Positions 25,981-36,612 of a stretch of DNA of 64,000 nt are shown piece after piece. Source of the DNA: Rhyzopertha dominica (lineage: Eukaryota; Arthropoda; Insecta; Coleoptera; Bostrichidae). Under the pieces are notes generated by a model, which did no database searches, was not told the DNA's origin, and saw only the letters and a list, made by a program, of their open reading frames with translations. The stretch's first letter is position 1; every line of letters begins with the position of its first letter. The DNA is taken from positions 38,001,786 through 38,065,785 of the forward strand of contig QCXZ01000041.1 in assembly GCA_025024175.1 (NCBI GenBank), written 5' to 3'. Position numbers and translations under genes: made by a program.

Positions 25981-26149
25981 AAATCCTTGAAGACGGAAAC
26001 TGCTCTCGAAGCTAACTGGGTCACCAAATATACAAAAGAACACAAAAACCAAATAAATAAAATGCGCTGTGTGTGGTTTAAATCTAATCTAAACAGTATA
26101 AAATAACCCTAACCACAATATTAGAAAATTAAAATCATGTATATCAGTA

Positions 26150-26176
26150 TTTCAGCAGCCAAGTTGCCATCTTCAG
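26150..26176 (-). ncRNA. Hammerhead-ribozyme-like motif with both core boxes
   Basis: The minus strand reads CTGAAGA (fits CUGANGA), then a stem formed by GGCAAC and GCTGCT around loop TTG with one mismatch and one G:U pair, then GAAA. Both conserved core boxes are intact. Stems I and III were not verified, so activity is unknown. Penelope-like elements carry such minimal hammerheads. Confidence 0.4.
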
Positions 26177-26364
26177 TAGATAAAAAATAAACAAGAGGCG
26201 ACTTCTTGAAATCTGGCTGGATTAACTGGAGGATATTCTCCTCACCGAAACTTCAGTGGAAGTCTAAAAAAACCATACAAGAGACATAAAAAGAAAAACT
26301 GTTGATCACTCTAGAGGAAACATATGGAAGCTCAGCTTTACGTGGAAGGCAACTATAGAGAGAA

Positions 26365-26558
26365 TAAGTAAGAATTTAGATGGCAATGTCATTAGTCAGT
26401 ATTATACTGACATGATGACAAAGCCACCTAGTTGCCTTAACGGGCACTACTTCCTGAAGGAAGTGACCTGTAGTAGTACCCTTTAAGGCAGCTAGGTGGC
26501 TTTGTCACCATGTCAGTGTAATGCTGACAATTGGCATTGCCATCTAAATTCTTACTTA
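26365..26558. repeat. Long hairpin (about 88-bp arms) MITE-like
   Basis: The left arm TAAGTAAGAATTTAGATGGC is inverted at the right end, and the arms continue through GACAAAGCCACCTAG and TGCCTTAA with about nine tenths identity. The loop is a short stretch around CTTCCTGAAGGAAG, itself self-complementary. The ends read TA-AGTAAG / CTTACT-TA, so a mariner-like TA target is possible. Confidence 0.7.
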
Positions 26559-26710
26559 CATCATATCATTGCTTTGGTATATAAACAAAACCAGTTCTAT
26601 GCCGTGCTGTCTACACTAGACCTAAACTGCACTGATGGGCTGTAATGATAGCGAAATAGATCTATCTGCAGTTGGTTGCGGTGCAGACAGAACAGCATAG
26701 ACATGCATTT
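26367..26710. mobile_element. 344-bp hairpin-rich insertion with 13-bp flanking direct repeats
   Basis: TATAGAGAGAATA at 26354-26366 is repeated exactly at 26711-26723 and flanks the block, as expected for a target-site duplication. Inside are two separate hairpins (26365-26558 and 26596-26701). A 13-bp duplication is longer than DNA transposons normally make and suggests LINE-type retroposition, yet no poly-A tail is seen. Host-side sequence on both sides joins smoothly. Confidence 0.6.
26596..26701. repeat. Second hairpin, about 106 bp
   Basis: TCTATGCCGTGCTGTCTACAC at the left pairs with the right end, whose reverse complement begins CTATGCTGTTCTGTCTGCAC; pairing resumes at AACTGCA. It lies 37 bp from the larger hairpin, within the same insertion. 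Confidence 0.6.
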
Positions 26711-26723
26711 TATAGAGAGAATA

Positions 26724-29700
26724 GTTTAGAAGTTAAAGAAAATGGATAGAAATGACATGGAACAAGAAATTAATCAAGCAACTCTGAAATGGACCAGTGA
26801 TGTTAACAGCACCAAGGAAACATTCAGAGATAATGAATGTACCTATATAACCTTCCCATTCAAGTCCTTATATTTTCATAAAATGCGCTAGGCAGTCGCA
26901 GTACTAGCAATCAGCGCGTATGTACATACCAGTCCAAACCAGCGTAGACGGCCGGCCCGGCGGCATATCCGGGGTGGCAGAAATGCTGACCGTACGCTGG
27001 TTTAATCAATCAATTAATCAAATTGCATAGCTTATTAATAAATGGCGAAACATACCTATTGCGAAAACATGTATCATATTTATTTTTTCTCTTTTGAAAG
27101 TGATCAGTAAATCATATCTTTGGAAATAGTTTTTTTGGTGTAAAGTGGGTTTCGCAAATTGTAATTTACAGGGGTGTATTGAAAACTCTTCATACTTTGA
27201 CAAAAAAGAAATTAAAAAGAATGTAACAGATAAATTTTCTAAAATTTCCTAAACTTTCTCCTAGGGGGCGTATTTGACATCACATTAGAATTAAACTTAA
27301 AAAACTTAAAAATTCGCAGGTAAAATATAAGTGGGAGATAGACCTTTAAGGCTGTATTTAATTACCCAAAAACTTTGTTTCAATATTTTTTCTCTCTCGT
27401 TACTAAGATAATGACACTGGTAAGTTCAATAACATAGAATCTTCTAGATGCAATATTATTTAAACGCCTCGACCAAGTTTAATGAACTAGCACTTGATTT
27501 AGAAGGATCTCAACGAGATTAAGAGCAACTGTATACTATTACAAACTTAAAAAGCAGTATTGGGGGGTGTCATTTCATTCATCTCTTCTCATAAAAAAAT
27601 AAACAAGAGGACATTATTTAAAAAAAGAATTGGTGAAAGCTAGAGTATGATAGCTTTCTTCCTTTTGAAATAATCGTCAAAATAGTACACGCACGTCACA
27701 TACCCGAACAACTATATGATTTACTCATTAATTCCATGTCATGAAACATCCTTAGTGTTATCTCGCAAGCCACGTTTATTTTATAACTAGGTATGCCTAG
27801 AAAAAAAATTTGAATTGTGACTAATGTCAAAATTTCGGCTTTAGTCTCGGAATTCCGAATTTTTTTTTGTATCCCCGATTCCGACTTTAACCTCAGAACT
27901 CTGAATTTTTTCTGATAATTTTGATCTTTTTCTCTCGCAATCCCAATTGTAGTCGGAATTAAATAAATAAAAATTAACGTGGCCCTTCTTGCTTATTCAT
28001 AAAAATACATACACCTATCGGATGATAACACCATGAATGTGTTGGTTATTTCCAAAGAGTTTGGTAAAGCCTTATCACAATGCTAAGAATCCTTTAACTA
28101 TTCGTATAATAACTGTCATGGAAGATAGCCCACCATATTTCAAGCTAACCGTATGGTAAACGATTGTCCAGTTGTATTAAATATCACAAATAATATATTT
28201 ATTTTTCCACGAAAATGCCATATTACCCCCCCCCCCATATTTCTTTAATAATAGCCCAGAAAACAAAGCTCAACATCTTATATAGTCTTATTTCATTTAT
28301 TTCTAGAAGTCTATGAGAGAATAACTATTTTTCAAAGGCGCCCTCTACAACTATTTAAAACAATCAGCCTGTTACGATAAAGCTTAATCTCATTGAGAAT
28401 ATCTCTAAAATGACTCCTAGTCCTAGACGTTTAAAAGATACGGTGTGCAAGTGTCTATAAGTTTCGAAGTTTCATATTTTTGTAATATCACTGTCATGCC
28501 AACTAGCAAAAAAACTTTAAAACAAAATTTTTAGATAATTGCTTAAATAGAGATTTTAAGAATCTATTATCACCTACATTTTATCAGAGAATTTTGGAAT
28601 TATTTGCATTTATTTGGCATTAGAGTGGTATTCGCTAGCTTTTGCAGAACTCGTGTATTATTTATATCATAATGAGAGAAGGGATTTACTTATACCTTTA
28701 GGCCAGTTTTGATCATGAAAACCCAAATCACCAAAACTTCGTTTCTACGTCTGCATCTAACCACTTGATAAAATTATTCTAATATTTAAAATACTAAACA
28801 ACAAATCGTCTATATACGACCTCTAACTAAAAAAAAAACAAAGTTTATGAAACCTGTAAACGTTGCTGCAGTAAATATTAATAATTATGTAATTAATTAC
28901 GTACTCATTAGCCACAGAACGAGTTTTGTTTCGTTTGTGGTCTCGCTTACAACTGCAGCAGTGGCATGTGATGCGTTAGTTACAAGTTAGGAAGGCAGCT
29001 TCGGAAGACTGGCTGGAGTTTGGGAGACATAAAATAACCACAATATAAGGTAAAGTCTTAAAAAAAAGAAAATCATCTGGTCAAATTTTCTTTCGACTGT
29101 TACATAAGCCGTGTTCCAATGTTTCCCATACATTTCACTGCTCCTCACCTGCAACATCTTCAATGTATGTGGATCCAGCCTGAATTGTTTTAATCAAAGT
29201 TTATACCTTGTGTCCATAGTCTTGTTGGAAATAAGAAATAAGGCACTGCGAATAACGTGGCACTTACGCTTTCTTACCATCCATAATGAAATTCAAAACT
29301 GCGGTGTCTGTGTGTGTATAAGATGCAGTTACACCGTCAAAAGCGTGTCGTTATCGGCACTTGATGAAACCTTTTCGTTTTGCAGTATAACAGGCTTAAT
29401 TAGTTTATATTTTTCAACGCCTTAGATTAACAATTAATTTGACAGGCAGACAGCAATCCTTGGTGGAGTTATCGATGCGGAACACAATTATATTTAGTCC
29501 ATAAGTTGAAACAACTCACATCCCTGACACAAAAGAGCACGGTTGAAGTATTTTCCGCACTTATAAATCACGATGTTTTCATGTATCGTGACGTCCGCGA
29601 AACAAATATCCGTCTGCCGCTTATCACAAGAACATTTGCTGTTTTCTTCACTTGAGAGCGAAATGGAAAATTTTGTGCCTTCTACAATCTCATGTCATCG

Positions 29701-30897
29701 GCCGTATGCAATTTGCACATTGTTAGCGCTAAGTGTTAGGCTTACCAACTATAACAAACGCTATATGTAGACCAAAGAATATCAGTAAACAAGAATGGCC
29801 AGTGTTGATAAATTTTGTGGAATGAGTTACAGCGCCATCTGTGAATGTTGTATGTGAACTACATTAATGAAACGACCAGCAGGTGTAGCCGATAAATCAG
29901 AAACTCCGAGTCATACAAATGTCATTTATTTTGACGTTTATTTCTTGTCTTAATTTTAAAACCTGGTATCTACTTTGCCCACTATTTTACAGGAAATTAA
30001 GAAAGCAAACTTTTTAATTTATGTAAGCATGTCTAACTCAACTTTTTTATATTATGTTGACTTTGTACGCAATTGTGTACTACATAAAAAGTTAAGTCAG
30101 AAAGGTTTACTTTAAATAACAACTAATAGAGTTGTTTTCTTCGTTTCGTGTAAAATAGTGGCAAAGGAAATGCGAGGTTTTAAAAAACTGCGAATTATTT
30201 GAATTGTAAATGTAATTACCAGAAATGAGATTCAAAAACAATGTTTATCTTGCACCATTGTTTATTATTTATAGTGTGGGAACTACTCTTCTATTTAGTT
30301 TATTTTGCTCTGGCATTTAAAAGCAATTAGCTAGAAAGTATTCTCCACATACCACAAATGATGCTCGAATGGATGTAAGGCTGCGAGACTGCACGTCCAA
30401 ATTGTTTGTCCGTTTTACCTGTTCTTCACACATGGCACCTTCTCTTGGGAAGTGGTGAAATGTGATATTTGAGTTTGTTAAATATTTATTACTACAGTTC
30501 TTTACCGCACAGTAACATATTAAAATATCGTATAAGTAGGTACGTTGGGAACCTGCGACAATTTTTTGCTAGATATCAAAGCGTGACATCAACTTGATTT
30601 GAACATACCTTGATTTAAACGCAATCCCGCGTGCATGCGTTAGCCGTGTTTCACACACAGCACAGAGTGCCATCTATGAATGTTGTATCCATAACAGTAA
30701 TCGTGTATAGTTGGTTGCAGCAATAGCGTTTACGGTTATCTAATATGAGAGTGTCCACTACCTGATGTAGACTATACAGTGTTACCAATTGGTACATTAT
30801 GTAAAAAGTAATTAACGCTTGCAGAGCTCGTAATATATAAACTGACACATTAAGACTGTCATTAACCCAATATATGAGATAACAGCAATCACTTTTA
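26724..30897. other. AT-rich intergenic stretch with minor structures
   Basis: It holds a GC-rich patch bordered by an 11-bp inverted pair (AAACCAGCGTA at 26936-26946, inverted at 26993-27003), an 11-base C run at 28226-28236, and one unassigned ORF described separately (29494-29694). No other gene is supportable. Confidence 0.5.
29494..29694 (-). CDS. Unidentified cysteine-containing ORF fragment
   Basis: The frame of 66 codons opens after a TGA and ends at a TAA. Its translation has clustered cysteines: 'KCSCDKRQTDIC' and, about 20 residues later, 'YKCGKYF' and 'LLCQGCELF'. There is no ATG and I recognise no family. GC content is higher than in the flanks. It could be an exon of a host gene, a transposon fragment or chance. 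The opposite strand is also open (29573-29770), so the strand choice is uncertain. Confidence 0.2.
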   Translation of the reverse strand, partial: HEIVEGTKFSISLSSEENSKCSCDKRQTDICFADVTIHENIVIYKCGKYFNRALLCQGCELFQLMD

Positions 30898-30901
30898 CAG
30901 C
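30898..30901. other. Target-site duplication CAGC, left copy
   Basis: CAGC directly precedes the LTR that begins AGTTATTTTC. The same four bases follow the other LTR at 38456-38459. Confidence 0.85.
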
Positions 30902-31138
30902 AGTTATTTTCTTGCACGTCGAATGTTTGTTTTTAAAAAAACTTTATTTTACGTACAGAAATGTGAAGAAAATACACGAGTTGTCCGATATGCTCTCGAC
31001 CAAGCTTCGCGTTAGATTCTTGATGCTATTCATTGTTAACCTATATTTATAACCTAGGACAACAGAGCTGCTAAAGATAACAAACTGCAAACTCGTCGTC
31101 TTATAAAGTCCTGAGTAGTCAAGGTTGCGTATGTAACT
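30902..31138 (-). repeat. Errantivirus 3' LTR
   Basis: This 237-bp copy begins on the element's strand with AGTTACATACGC and ends GAAAATAACT, giving AGTTA/TAACT terminal inverted repeats. It contains TTTATAAG (near 31101 on the plus strand) as a likely TATA element and an AATAAA-type signal near 30943. By eye it matches 38219-38455 without a difference. Confidence 0.92.
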
Positions 31139-31150
31139 CCTCCCGCCTAA
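31139..31150 (-). other. Polypurine tract of the errantivirus-like element
   Basis: On the element strand a purine-rich run ending GGCGGGAGG directly abuts the AGTTAC start of the 3' LTR. This is the position of the plus-strand primer in LTR retrotransposons. Confidence 0.7.
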
Positions 31151-31174
31151 GTTGGAATTTAAAATCTGAAATTT

Positions 31175-32849
31175 TTAAATTACAATATTATTTGAATTTT
31201 CAGCTTTTGCTTTTATTAATTTGGTTCTTATGAATCGAACGGCAAAGTAAAGTCCGATGGCAAGTAGGAGTCCATATAAGAATATAGTCCAAATATTTAC
31301 GCTCCGCACAGACACTGGGTTAAACACCTCACTTATTTTTAACTTTTGTTCCTCGAGTTCGTTGTACAATTCTTGCGTTTCCTTCATGTTGATGGAATCG
31401 AAGTCCAGCGTTGGAGGGTTGAATACCGAGTGTTGCTTATAGGTAGTCATGTTGATGGTGGGTAGCTCGATTATCTTGTATGCCAATCTTCTTGGATGAT
31501 GGCTTCGGAGTATCAGCGATTTTATTTTTATTTCGCAGGTTTTCGGCGTTTCCATTAAGTAAGAACCATAAATTTGTAGCTTATTTCTCGAATTTTGACA
31601 GATTGTTGTTATTAATGTGCTTTCTGGAACGGTAACTATCCATTTGCCTTCGGTGATCTGGTTTACTTGATTTTCGAAAAGTTGTACCTTATGGACATGG
31701 CACGTTGACATGTTTCGTTGGTAGGTAATTAGCTGTATGTCGCATGGTGCATTGTTTTCTATAATCATTTTGCGGGCTTCTTTACAGATGAAGTCTTCGT
31801 TTGAAATTTGCGTACATTTATGGTCCATATAAAAATACTTTGTATCGCTAAGTGCGAGGTAAGGTTTGTATGGAATATGCAGGAGAAATTCGTTTTGTTT
31901 ATCACTTGGGATCGGTACAGGAAACAATAGAAAATACTGAAATATTTCTGGTTCAATTAACGGTAGTTCCAAAATGAATATTATATTCGATTCTGAAATA
32001 TAACTTTTAATTTCTATTATTTTCTCGAAACTTAAAATGTTATCGAACGTTACATCAAGGGGCAATACGCTTGTAGTTAAGTTATGTTGAATTCTATTTA
32101 TTTCAATAAAAAGATCTTTTGGGTTTATTATTGAATTGTGTAAAATGTTTAATTTAGCAAAGCTTATGGCTGTTTCAATTTTTTCGAGAGCGTCATATAT
32201 CATTTGATACATTGACATAATTTGGTTTAGTACCGAATGAACAAATAAAATATCTGTTGCTAAGTTTACTTGTTTAGTGATATTTTTTATGAAGTCTTCA
32301 ACTTGTTTTATTCGACGTTCTAAAACAATTTGGTTGTGTGTCATATTAGACATAAGCGTTTGAAATTTAGTTATCGTTGATTGTACAATTGATATTTGAT
32401 TAATAGCACTTAATTTTAGTTTCTCTTGATTTTCCTGCAATGCCTTAATTTCTTTGTCATATTTTTCTGCATCTGACTGATCTAGATTTCCAGTTATGCA
32501 TTTTATTATGGATCCTAATGGGTTTAATAGTCCTCGTTTGCTCCTAGTGTGTTTTATTGGATTTAACTGTTCAATCTGTCTTTCAATCCGGTCTTCTAGT
32601 AAATGTATCGGAATTAGTGAATTTTGGAATTCTTCTTCATATACATCATGTGTTTTAATTTGTTCGCTAACAATTTTGGTTCTTATTTTAATTGCTTCGT
32701 ACTGTAGAGTAATTTCGGTTAAGTTAAATGTTTGAATAAATTTCCAATGATCATTAATTAATTTTGCATGTCCAATTTTTAATGGAAGTGTTCCTGGTTG
32801 TTGATTTAGATCGTGTATAATTACGTCGTTCGCGAGGGTCCGGGTCCAT
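31175..32849 (-). CDS. env: Env-like glycoprotein (baculovirus F-type), errantivirus
   Basis: Env of errantiviruses is a class I-type fusion glycoprotein related to baculovirus F; it mediates membrane fusion. The frame is uninterrupted from its overlap with the end of pol to the stop at 31175. Visible features are a furin-type R-x-K-R site (32534-32545) followed by a glycine-led hydrophobic segment, a long coiled-coil-like region after it, several N-x-S/T sites, and a C-terminal hydrophobic membrane span (about 31220-31290) with a short basic tail. There is no in-frame ATG near the start. A consensus acceptor, a pyrimidine run then CAG at about 32850-32863, suggests a spliced mRNA, as in gypsy. 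The start given is that acceptor and is inferred. Confidence 0.85.
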
Positions 32850-35800
32850 CTGGAAAAATGGGTATAATTTTGGCTTCGTTTACGTGAATAATTTCTTTGT
32901 TCTGATTTACGGGGTTTTCGATTTCAATTTTATTATTTTCTAATATTTTAGTAAGAATAAATGGTCCTTTAAATCTATTTTTAATTTTTCCGGTTCTTTT
33001 GTCTGTTTTCTTGTAGACTCGCGCTCCAATGCTTAAATTTTGTGATTTCTTTGATTGATTGATTTTATTAATTAGTTTCTCTTTGTTTCGGCTGGTGTCT
33101 TCCTTGATTTGTTCATATAATGCTTCGGTATTTTTCTGGTGAGAATTTACGTATTCTGAAAAAACGCGTGCGGGGATCAATGACATTGGATCTTTAGAAT
33201 CAGTGTGGCCAGTAATTAATTCGAAGGGGGTGTAATTGGTGGTGGAATGGATTGTACTGTTGTATGCTATTACTGCATAAGACATTAGTGTGGGGGTATC
33301 AGCTTTTGGGTCTTTTTCTTTTAATAGCCGAATATGTTCTAACAGGGTTGAATGTAATCTTTCAACTGGAGAGTTCGATTCGTGGTGATAGGGGGTCGTG
33401 AAGTGGATTTTTATTCCGTGGACTTTGAGTAGAGAATCAACTACGTCATTCTTGAATTCGGTTCCGTTATCTGCTACAATTTGTTTCGGAATGCCATGAA
33501 ATGAGAAAAAGTGAACAAGCTGTTGACAAGCTGAAATTGCTGTGCCAAAATAGGGTAATGCGTGTCCAAATTTGGAGAATTTATCTAATATTGTTAGGAA
33601 TTTATATTTTCCGAGTACGAAAGTGTCTATATGTATAATTTCGAAAGGTCGTGATGGGGTTTCTGTTAGTACTAGAGGTTGTTTGGGGGGTTTTCTGTCA
33701 TATTTAGTTCTTTGACATAGTTCGCAATTATTTATGAATTTGGTGATATCTGCTTTCATGGATTTCCAATAATAATTGGCTTTTAAAAATTTGTACGTTT
33801 CATCAATTCCTCTATGATTTGTCTTGCCTTCGTGTTTGTGTAAAATAAGTAGTTCTCGTTCGTCTGGTTGGACATTGTTTACAAGTTTTGTACATTCAAT
33901 CAATTTATAATTTCGGAAATAGTTCGAAAGAGATTGCTGGAAAAGTGGACGTAATTCTTTTGATACAAAATAAATGTAATTGGTTTTATCCTGTAAATAT
34001 TCTTTCATGAATTTAGTAACTGCAGTAATATTAGCTGGAATGGTTGCTTTAATTATTTTATTTCCGTCGAAATTTTCGCGGTTAATTTTTTGATAACTGT
34101 CATATGGCGATTTTGTCACTATTAACTGTTGAATTTTGTTATTAATGATTTCGTCTAAAATCGGTATGTCTGCGAGAGTTTCCGGGACGTTTGCACTATG
34201 TGCGGTATTAGAAGTATTTGAAATTGGAGGTCGAATTTGAATGTTTTGTAGAATTCTGAATTTTGGTTCTTTCACTGCGGGTTCAATCATTTTGAGTGTT
34301 TCTGAAACTTCATTTGGGTCTAACGTGTTTGGGTCGTAATTTTGATCTAAAAATTCTTCAATGTCAAAATTTATGTCGCCTGGATTATTGAGTATGGATT
34401 GTGTTTCTACTGCGTTTAACCGGATTCTAGAAAGGGCATCGGCGTTCAAATTGTGTTTTCCTTTTTTATATATAATTTCGTAATCGTATTCCTCGAGTTT
34501 CAGTCGCCATCTCATTAATTTTGAATTTGGCTCTTTTAGATTAAATAGCCAAACAAGGGGTCTGTGATCTGTGAAAATTTGGAATTTTCGGCCGTATAAG
34601 TAAGGTCGGAAATATTTGCATGACCATACTATTGCTAGCAGTTCTTTTTCAATTGTCGAATATCTTTGTTCGGTTTCATTTAGAGTCCTGGATGCAAAAG
34701 CTATCGGCTGATCTTTGGGTGGTGTACCTTGAGATAATATAGCGCCTAAAGCGAAATTTGAAGCGTCAGTAGTAAGAACGAATGGTTTTGAGAAATCGGG
34801 GTATTTTAAAATTGGGGCATTTATTAAGAGTTCTTTGAGATGATTGAATGCTTGAAGAAACGAAGGTGTATGTTCAATTTTTGCATTTTTCTTTAGACAA
34901 GAAGTTAATGGTTTTGAAATTTTTGCGAAGTCTTTTATGAATCTGCGATAGTATCCTGCTAAACCTAAGAAAGCTTTAATTTCCTTTGGAGTTTTGGGGA
35001 CTGGAAAGTTCTTTACAGCTTCTATTTTATCGGGGTTTGGAGTTATACCGTTTTCAGTGACTTTGTGACCTAGGTAGGCTATTTCCTTGTGGAGAAATTC
35101 TGATTTGTCGAGTTGTATTTTGAATTTTGACTGTCTGAGTCTTTCGAATACTAATTTAAGGCGTTGTACATGTTCCTGGAGAGAAGTTGAGAATATAATA
35201 ATGTCATCTAAGTACACTAAACAGATTTCGTTTTGGAAACCTCGTAGGACGTTATTCATTACTCTTTGGAAAGTAGAAGGCGCATTCTTTAAACCAAAGG
35301 GCATGCGTCTGAATTCGTATAATCCTGTATCGGTTGAAAACGCGGTTTTTGGAATGTCGTCTTTATGCATTTCGATTTGGTGGAAACCATTAGCCAAATC
35401 TAAAGTTGTGAAGTATTGAGCTTTTCCTAGCTTATCCAGAATATCAGTTATATTCGGAAGAGGAAATTTATCGTCAATAGTTTTTTGATTCAGTTTCCTG
35501 TAATCTACAACAATTCTCCATTTACGCTTGCCTGAGGCGTCTAATTTTTTTGGGACTACCCAGATGGGGCTACTCCATGGTGAAGTTGAATTTTGAATTA
35601 TACCGTCTTGTAACATTTTATTAATTTGAGTGTGAACCTCTTTCCTGTGTATTTCGGGGTATCTATACGTTTTAGTGAAAATGGGAGTTTCATCAGTTAA
35701 ATTGATTTTATGTTTAATTTGATTAGTGAAAGTGAGCGGAGTTCCTTCACAATAAAATATGTCTCTGTATTCGTAACATAAGTCTCTAATTGCTTTGTAT

Positions 35801-36612
35801 TCTTCGGGGTTACAATGTTCTAAACGGAGGTTTTTTAAATTTTGTTTATGAAGTTTATCTAAATGCTGTTCATCGATATCCGAATTGATTTGCATTTTGT
35901 CTACAAAGTTCATTTCTGATTCGTTTATCATTTCAATTTTGAGTGGTTCTAAAATTTTAATTTTAACTGGGTTTTCACGGGAATTAGTGATCATCGTTAA
36001 TGCTTGAAAGTTCGTTACATTGACTAATGCTTCGGGTATTTCGGCTACTTCAAAATCTGTGTAATGTAGAATACCTACACCATTTTGCTCTGTGACTGGA
36101 ACTTTTACAATTTGAGTTGTTCTCGGCGGAATAATAATTTGAACTGGGACGAATTTTGGTTTTTGTGGTGCGTTATACTGAGATAAATCATGTTGAAAAT
36201 ATAAAGGAAGTTCTGCATTAGGGGTTTCTAAAGTTGCAGTTTTGAGGTTTATGCTCGCGCCAATTTGTATTAGAAAATCAATTCCAATTAGACCATCGAA
36301 TTTTGGTGAAAAGTCGAATAAGTAAAATTTATGTATTCCATCAGTTTGAAAGCAAGGAAAAAGTGGTATTTCCATAGCTTCACTGTGTACTGAAGTTGCA
36401 TGAGCTGTGCTAACTGTAAACATTTCTGGATATATAAAATTTGGATAAACGCTGTAAGCTAATTCGGGTTTTACGAAACTTTTTCCGCTGCCTGTATCGA
36501 CAAGAAATTTTGCATTTAATTCGGGAATGAAAATAATTGGTAAATCTACGTTTGTATGGTTATTAAGATATATTATCGTTTGTTCTGTGAATACGCGGTG
36601 TGTTGAAAATTT
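32821..36612 (-). CDS. pol: Pol polyprotein (protease, RT, RNase H, integrase), errantivirus-like
   Basis: The frame opens within the end of gag in the -1 frame and has no stop until 32821; the first ATG is at 36423 but the protease lies before it, so synthesis by frameshift is likely. Domains in order: protease with D-T-G-S (plus strand 36489-36502); RT with 'YLDD' (about 35204-35216); RNase H opening with 'TTDAS' (about 34770); integrase with an HHCC zinc domain (about 33700-33840), then Asp in 'HIDTF' (about 33630), Asp in 'ADNGTEF' (about 33465) and Glu in 'SPVERLHS' (about 33360). All catalytic residues are present. The tail overlaps the env frame. About 1260 residues is the normal family length. 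Confidence 0.93.
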   Translation of the reverse strand, partial: KFSTHRVFTEQTIIYLNNHTNVDLPIIFIPELNAKFLVDTGSGKSFVKPELAYSVYPNFIYPEMFTVSTAHATSVHSEAMEIPLFPCFQTDGIHKFYLFDFSPKFDGLIGIDFLIQIGASINLKTATLETPNAELPLYFQHDLSQYNAPQKPKFVPVQIIIPPRTTQIVKVPVTEQNGVGILHYTDFEVAEIPEALVNVTNFQALTMITNSRENPVKIKILEPLKIEMINESEMNFVDKMQINSDIDEQHLDKLHKQNLKNLRLEHCNPEEYKAIRDLCYEYRDIFYCEGTPLTFTNQIKHKINLTDETPIFTKTYRYPEIHRKEVHTQINKMLQDGIIQNSTSPWSSPIWVVPKKLDASGKRKWRIVVDYRKLNQKTIDDKFPLPNITDILDKLGKAQYFTTLDLANGFHQIEMHKDDIPKTAFSTDTGLYEFRRMPFGLKNAPSTFQRVMNNVLRGFQNEICLVYLDDIIIFSTSLQEHVQRLKLVFERLRQSKFKIQLDKSEFLHKEIAYLGHKVTENGITPNPDKIEAVKNFPVPKTPKEIKAFLGLAGYYRRFIKDFAKISKPLTSCLKKNAKIEHTPSFLQAFNHLKELLINAPILKYPDFSKPFVLTTDASNFALGAILSQGTPPKDQPIAFASRTLNETEQRYSTIEKELLAIVWSCKYFRPYLYGRKFQIFTDHRPLVWLFNLKEPNSKLMRWRLKLEEYDYEIIYKKGKHNLNADALSRIRLNAVETQSILNNPGDINFDIEEFLDQNYDPNTLDPNEVSETLKMIEPAVKEPKFRILQNIQIRPPISNTSNTAHSANVPETLADIPILDEIINNKIQQLIVTKSPYDSYQKINRENFDGNKIIKATIPANITAVTKFMKEYLQDKTNYIYFVSKELRPLFQQSLSNYFRNYKLIECTKLVNNVQPDERELLILHKHEGKTNHRGIDETYKFLKANYYWKSMKADITKFINNCELCQRTKYDRKPPKQPLVLTETPSRPFEIIHIDTFVLGKYKFLTILDKFSKFGHALPYFGTAISACQQLVHFFSFHGIPKQIVADNGTEFKNDVVDSLLKVHGIKIHFTTPYHHESNSPVERLHSTLLEHIRLLKEKDPKADTPTLMSYAVIAYNSTIHSTTNYTPFELITGHTDSKDPMSLIPARVFSEYVNSHQKNTEALYEQIKEDTSRNKEKLINKINQSKKSQNLSIGARVYKKTDKRTGKIKNRFKGPFILTKILENNKIEIENPVNQNKEIIHVNEAKIIPIFPDGPGPSRTT
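32850..32863 (-). other. Candidate splice acceptor for the env mRNA
   Basis: On the minus strand CCCATTTTTCCAG lies about 30 bp before the end of pol, and the env frame is open right after it. Errantivirus env is made from a singly spliced transcript. The donor was not located. Confidence 0.4.

Noticed and set aside
28226..28236. Run of 11 C bases
   Set aside because: A lone homopolymer without flanking structure, not reported as a functional element.
30651..30917. 88-codon ORF on the minus strand overlapping the errantivirus LTR edge
   Set aside because: It straddles the insertion border and target duplication, so it cannot be an ancestral gene.
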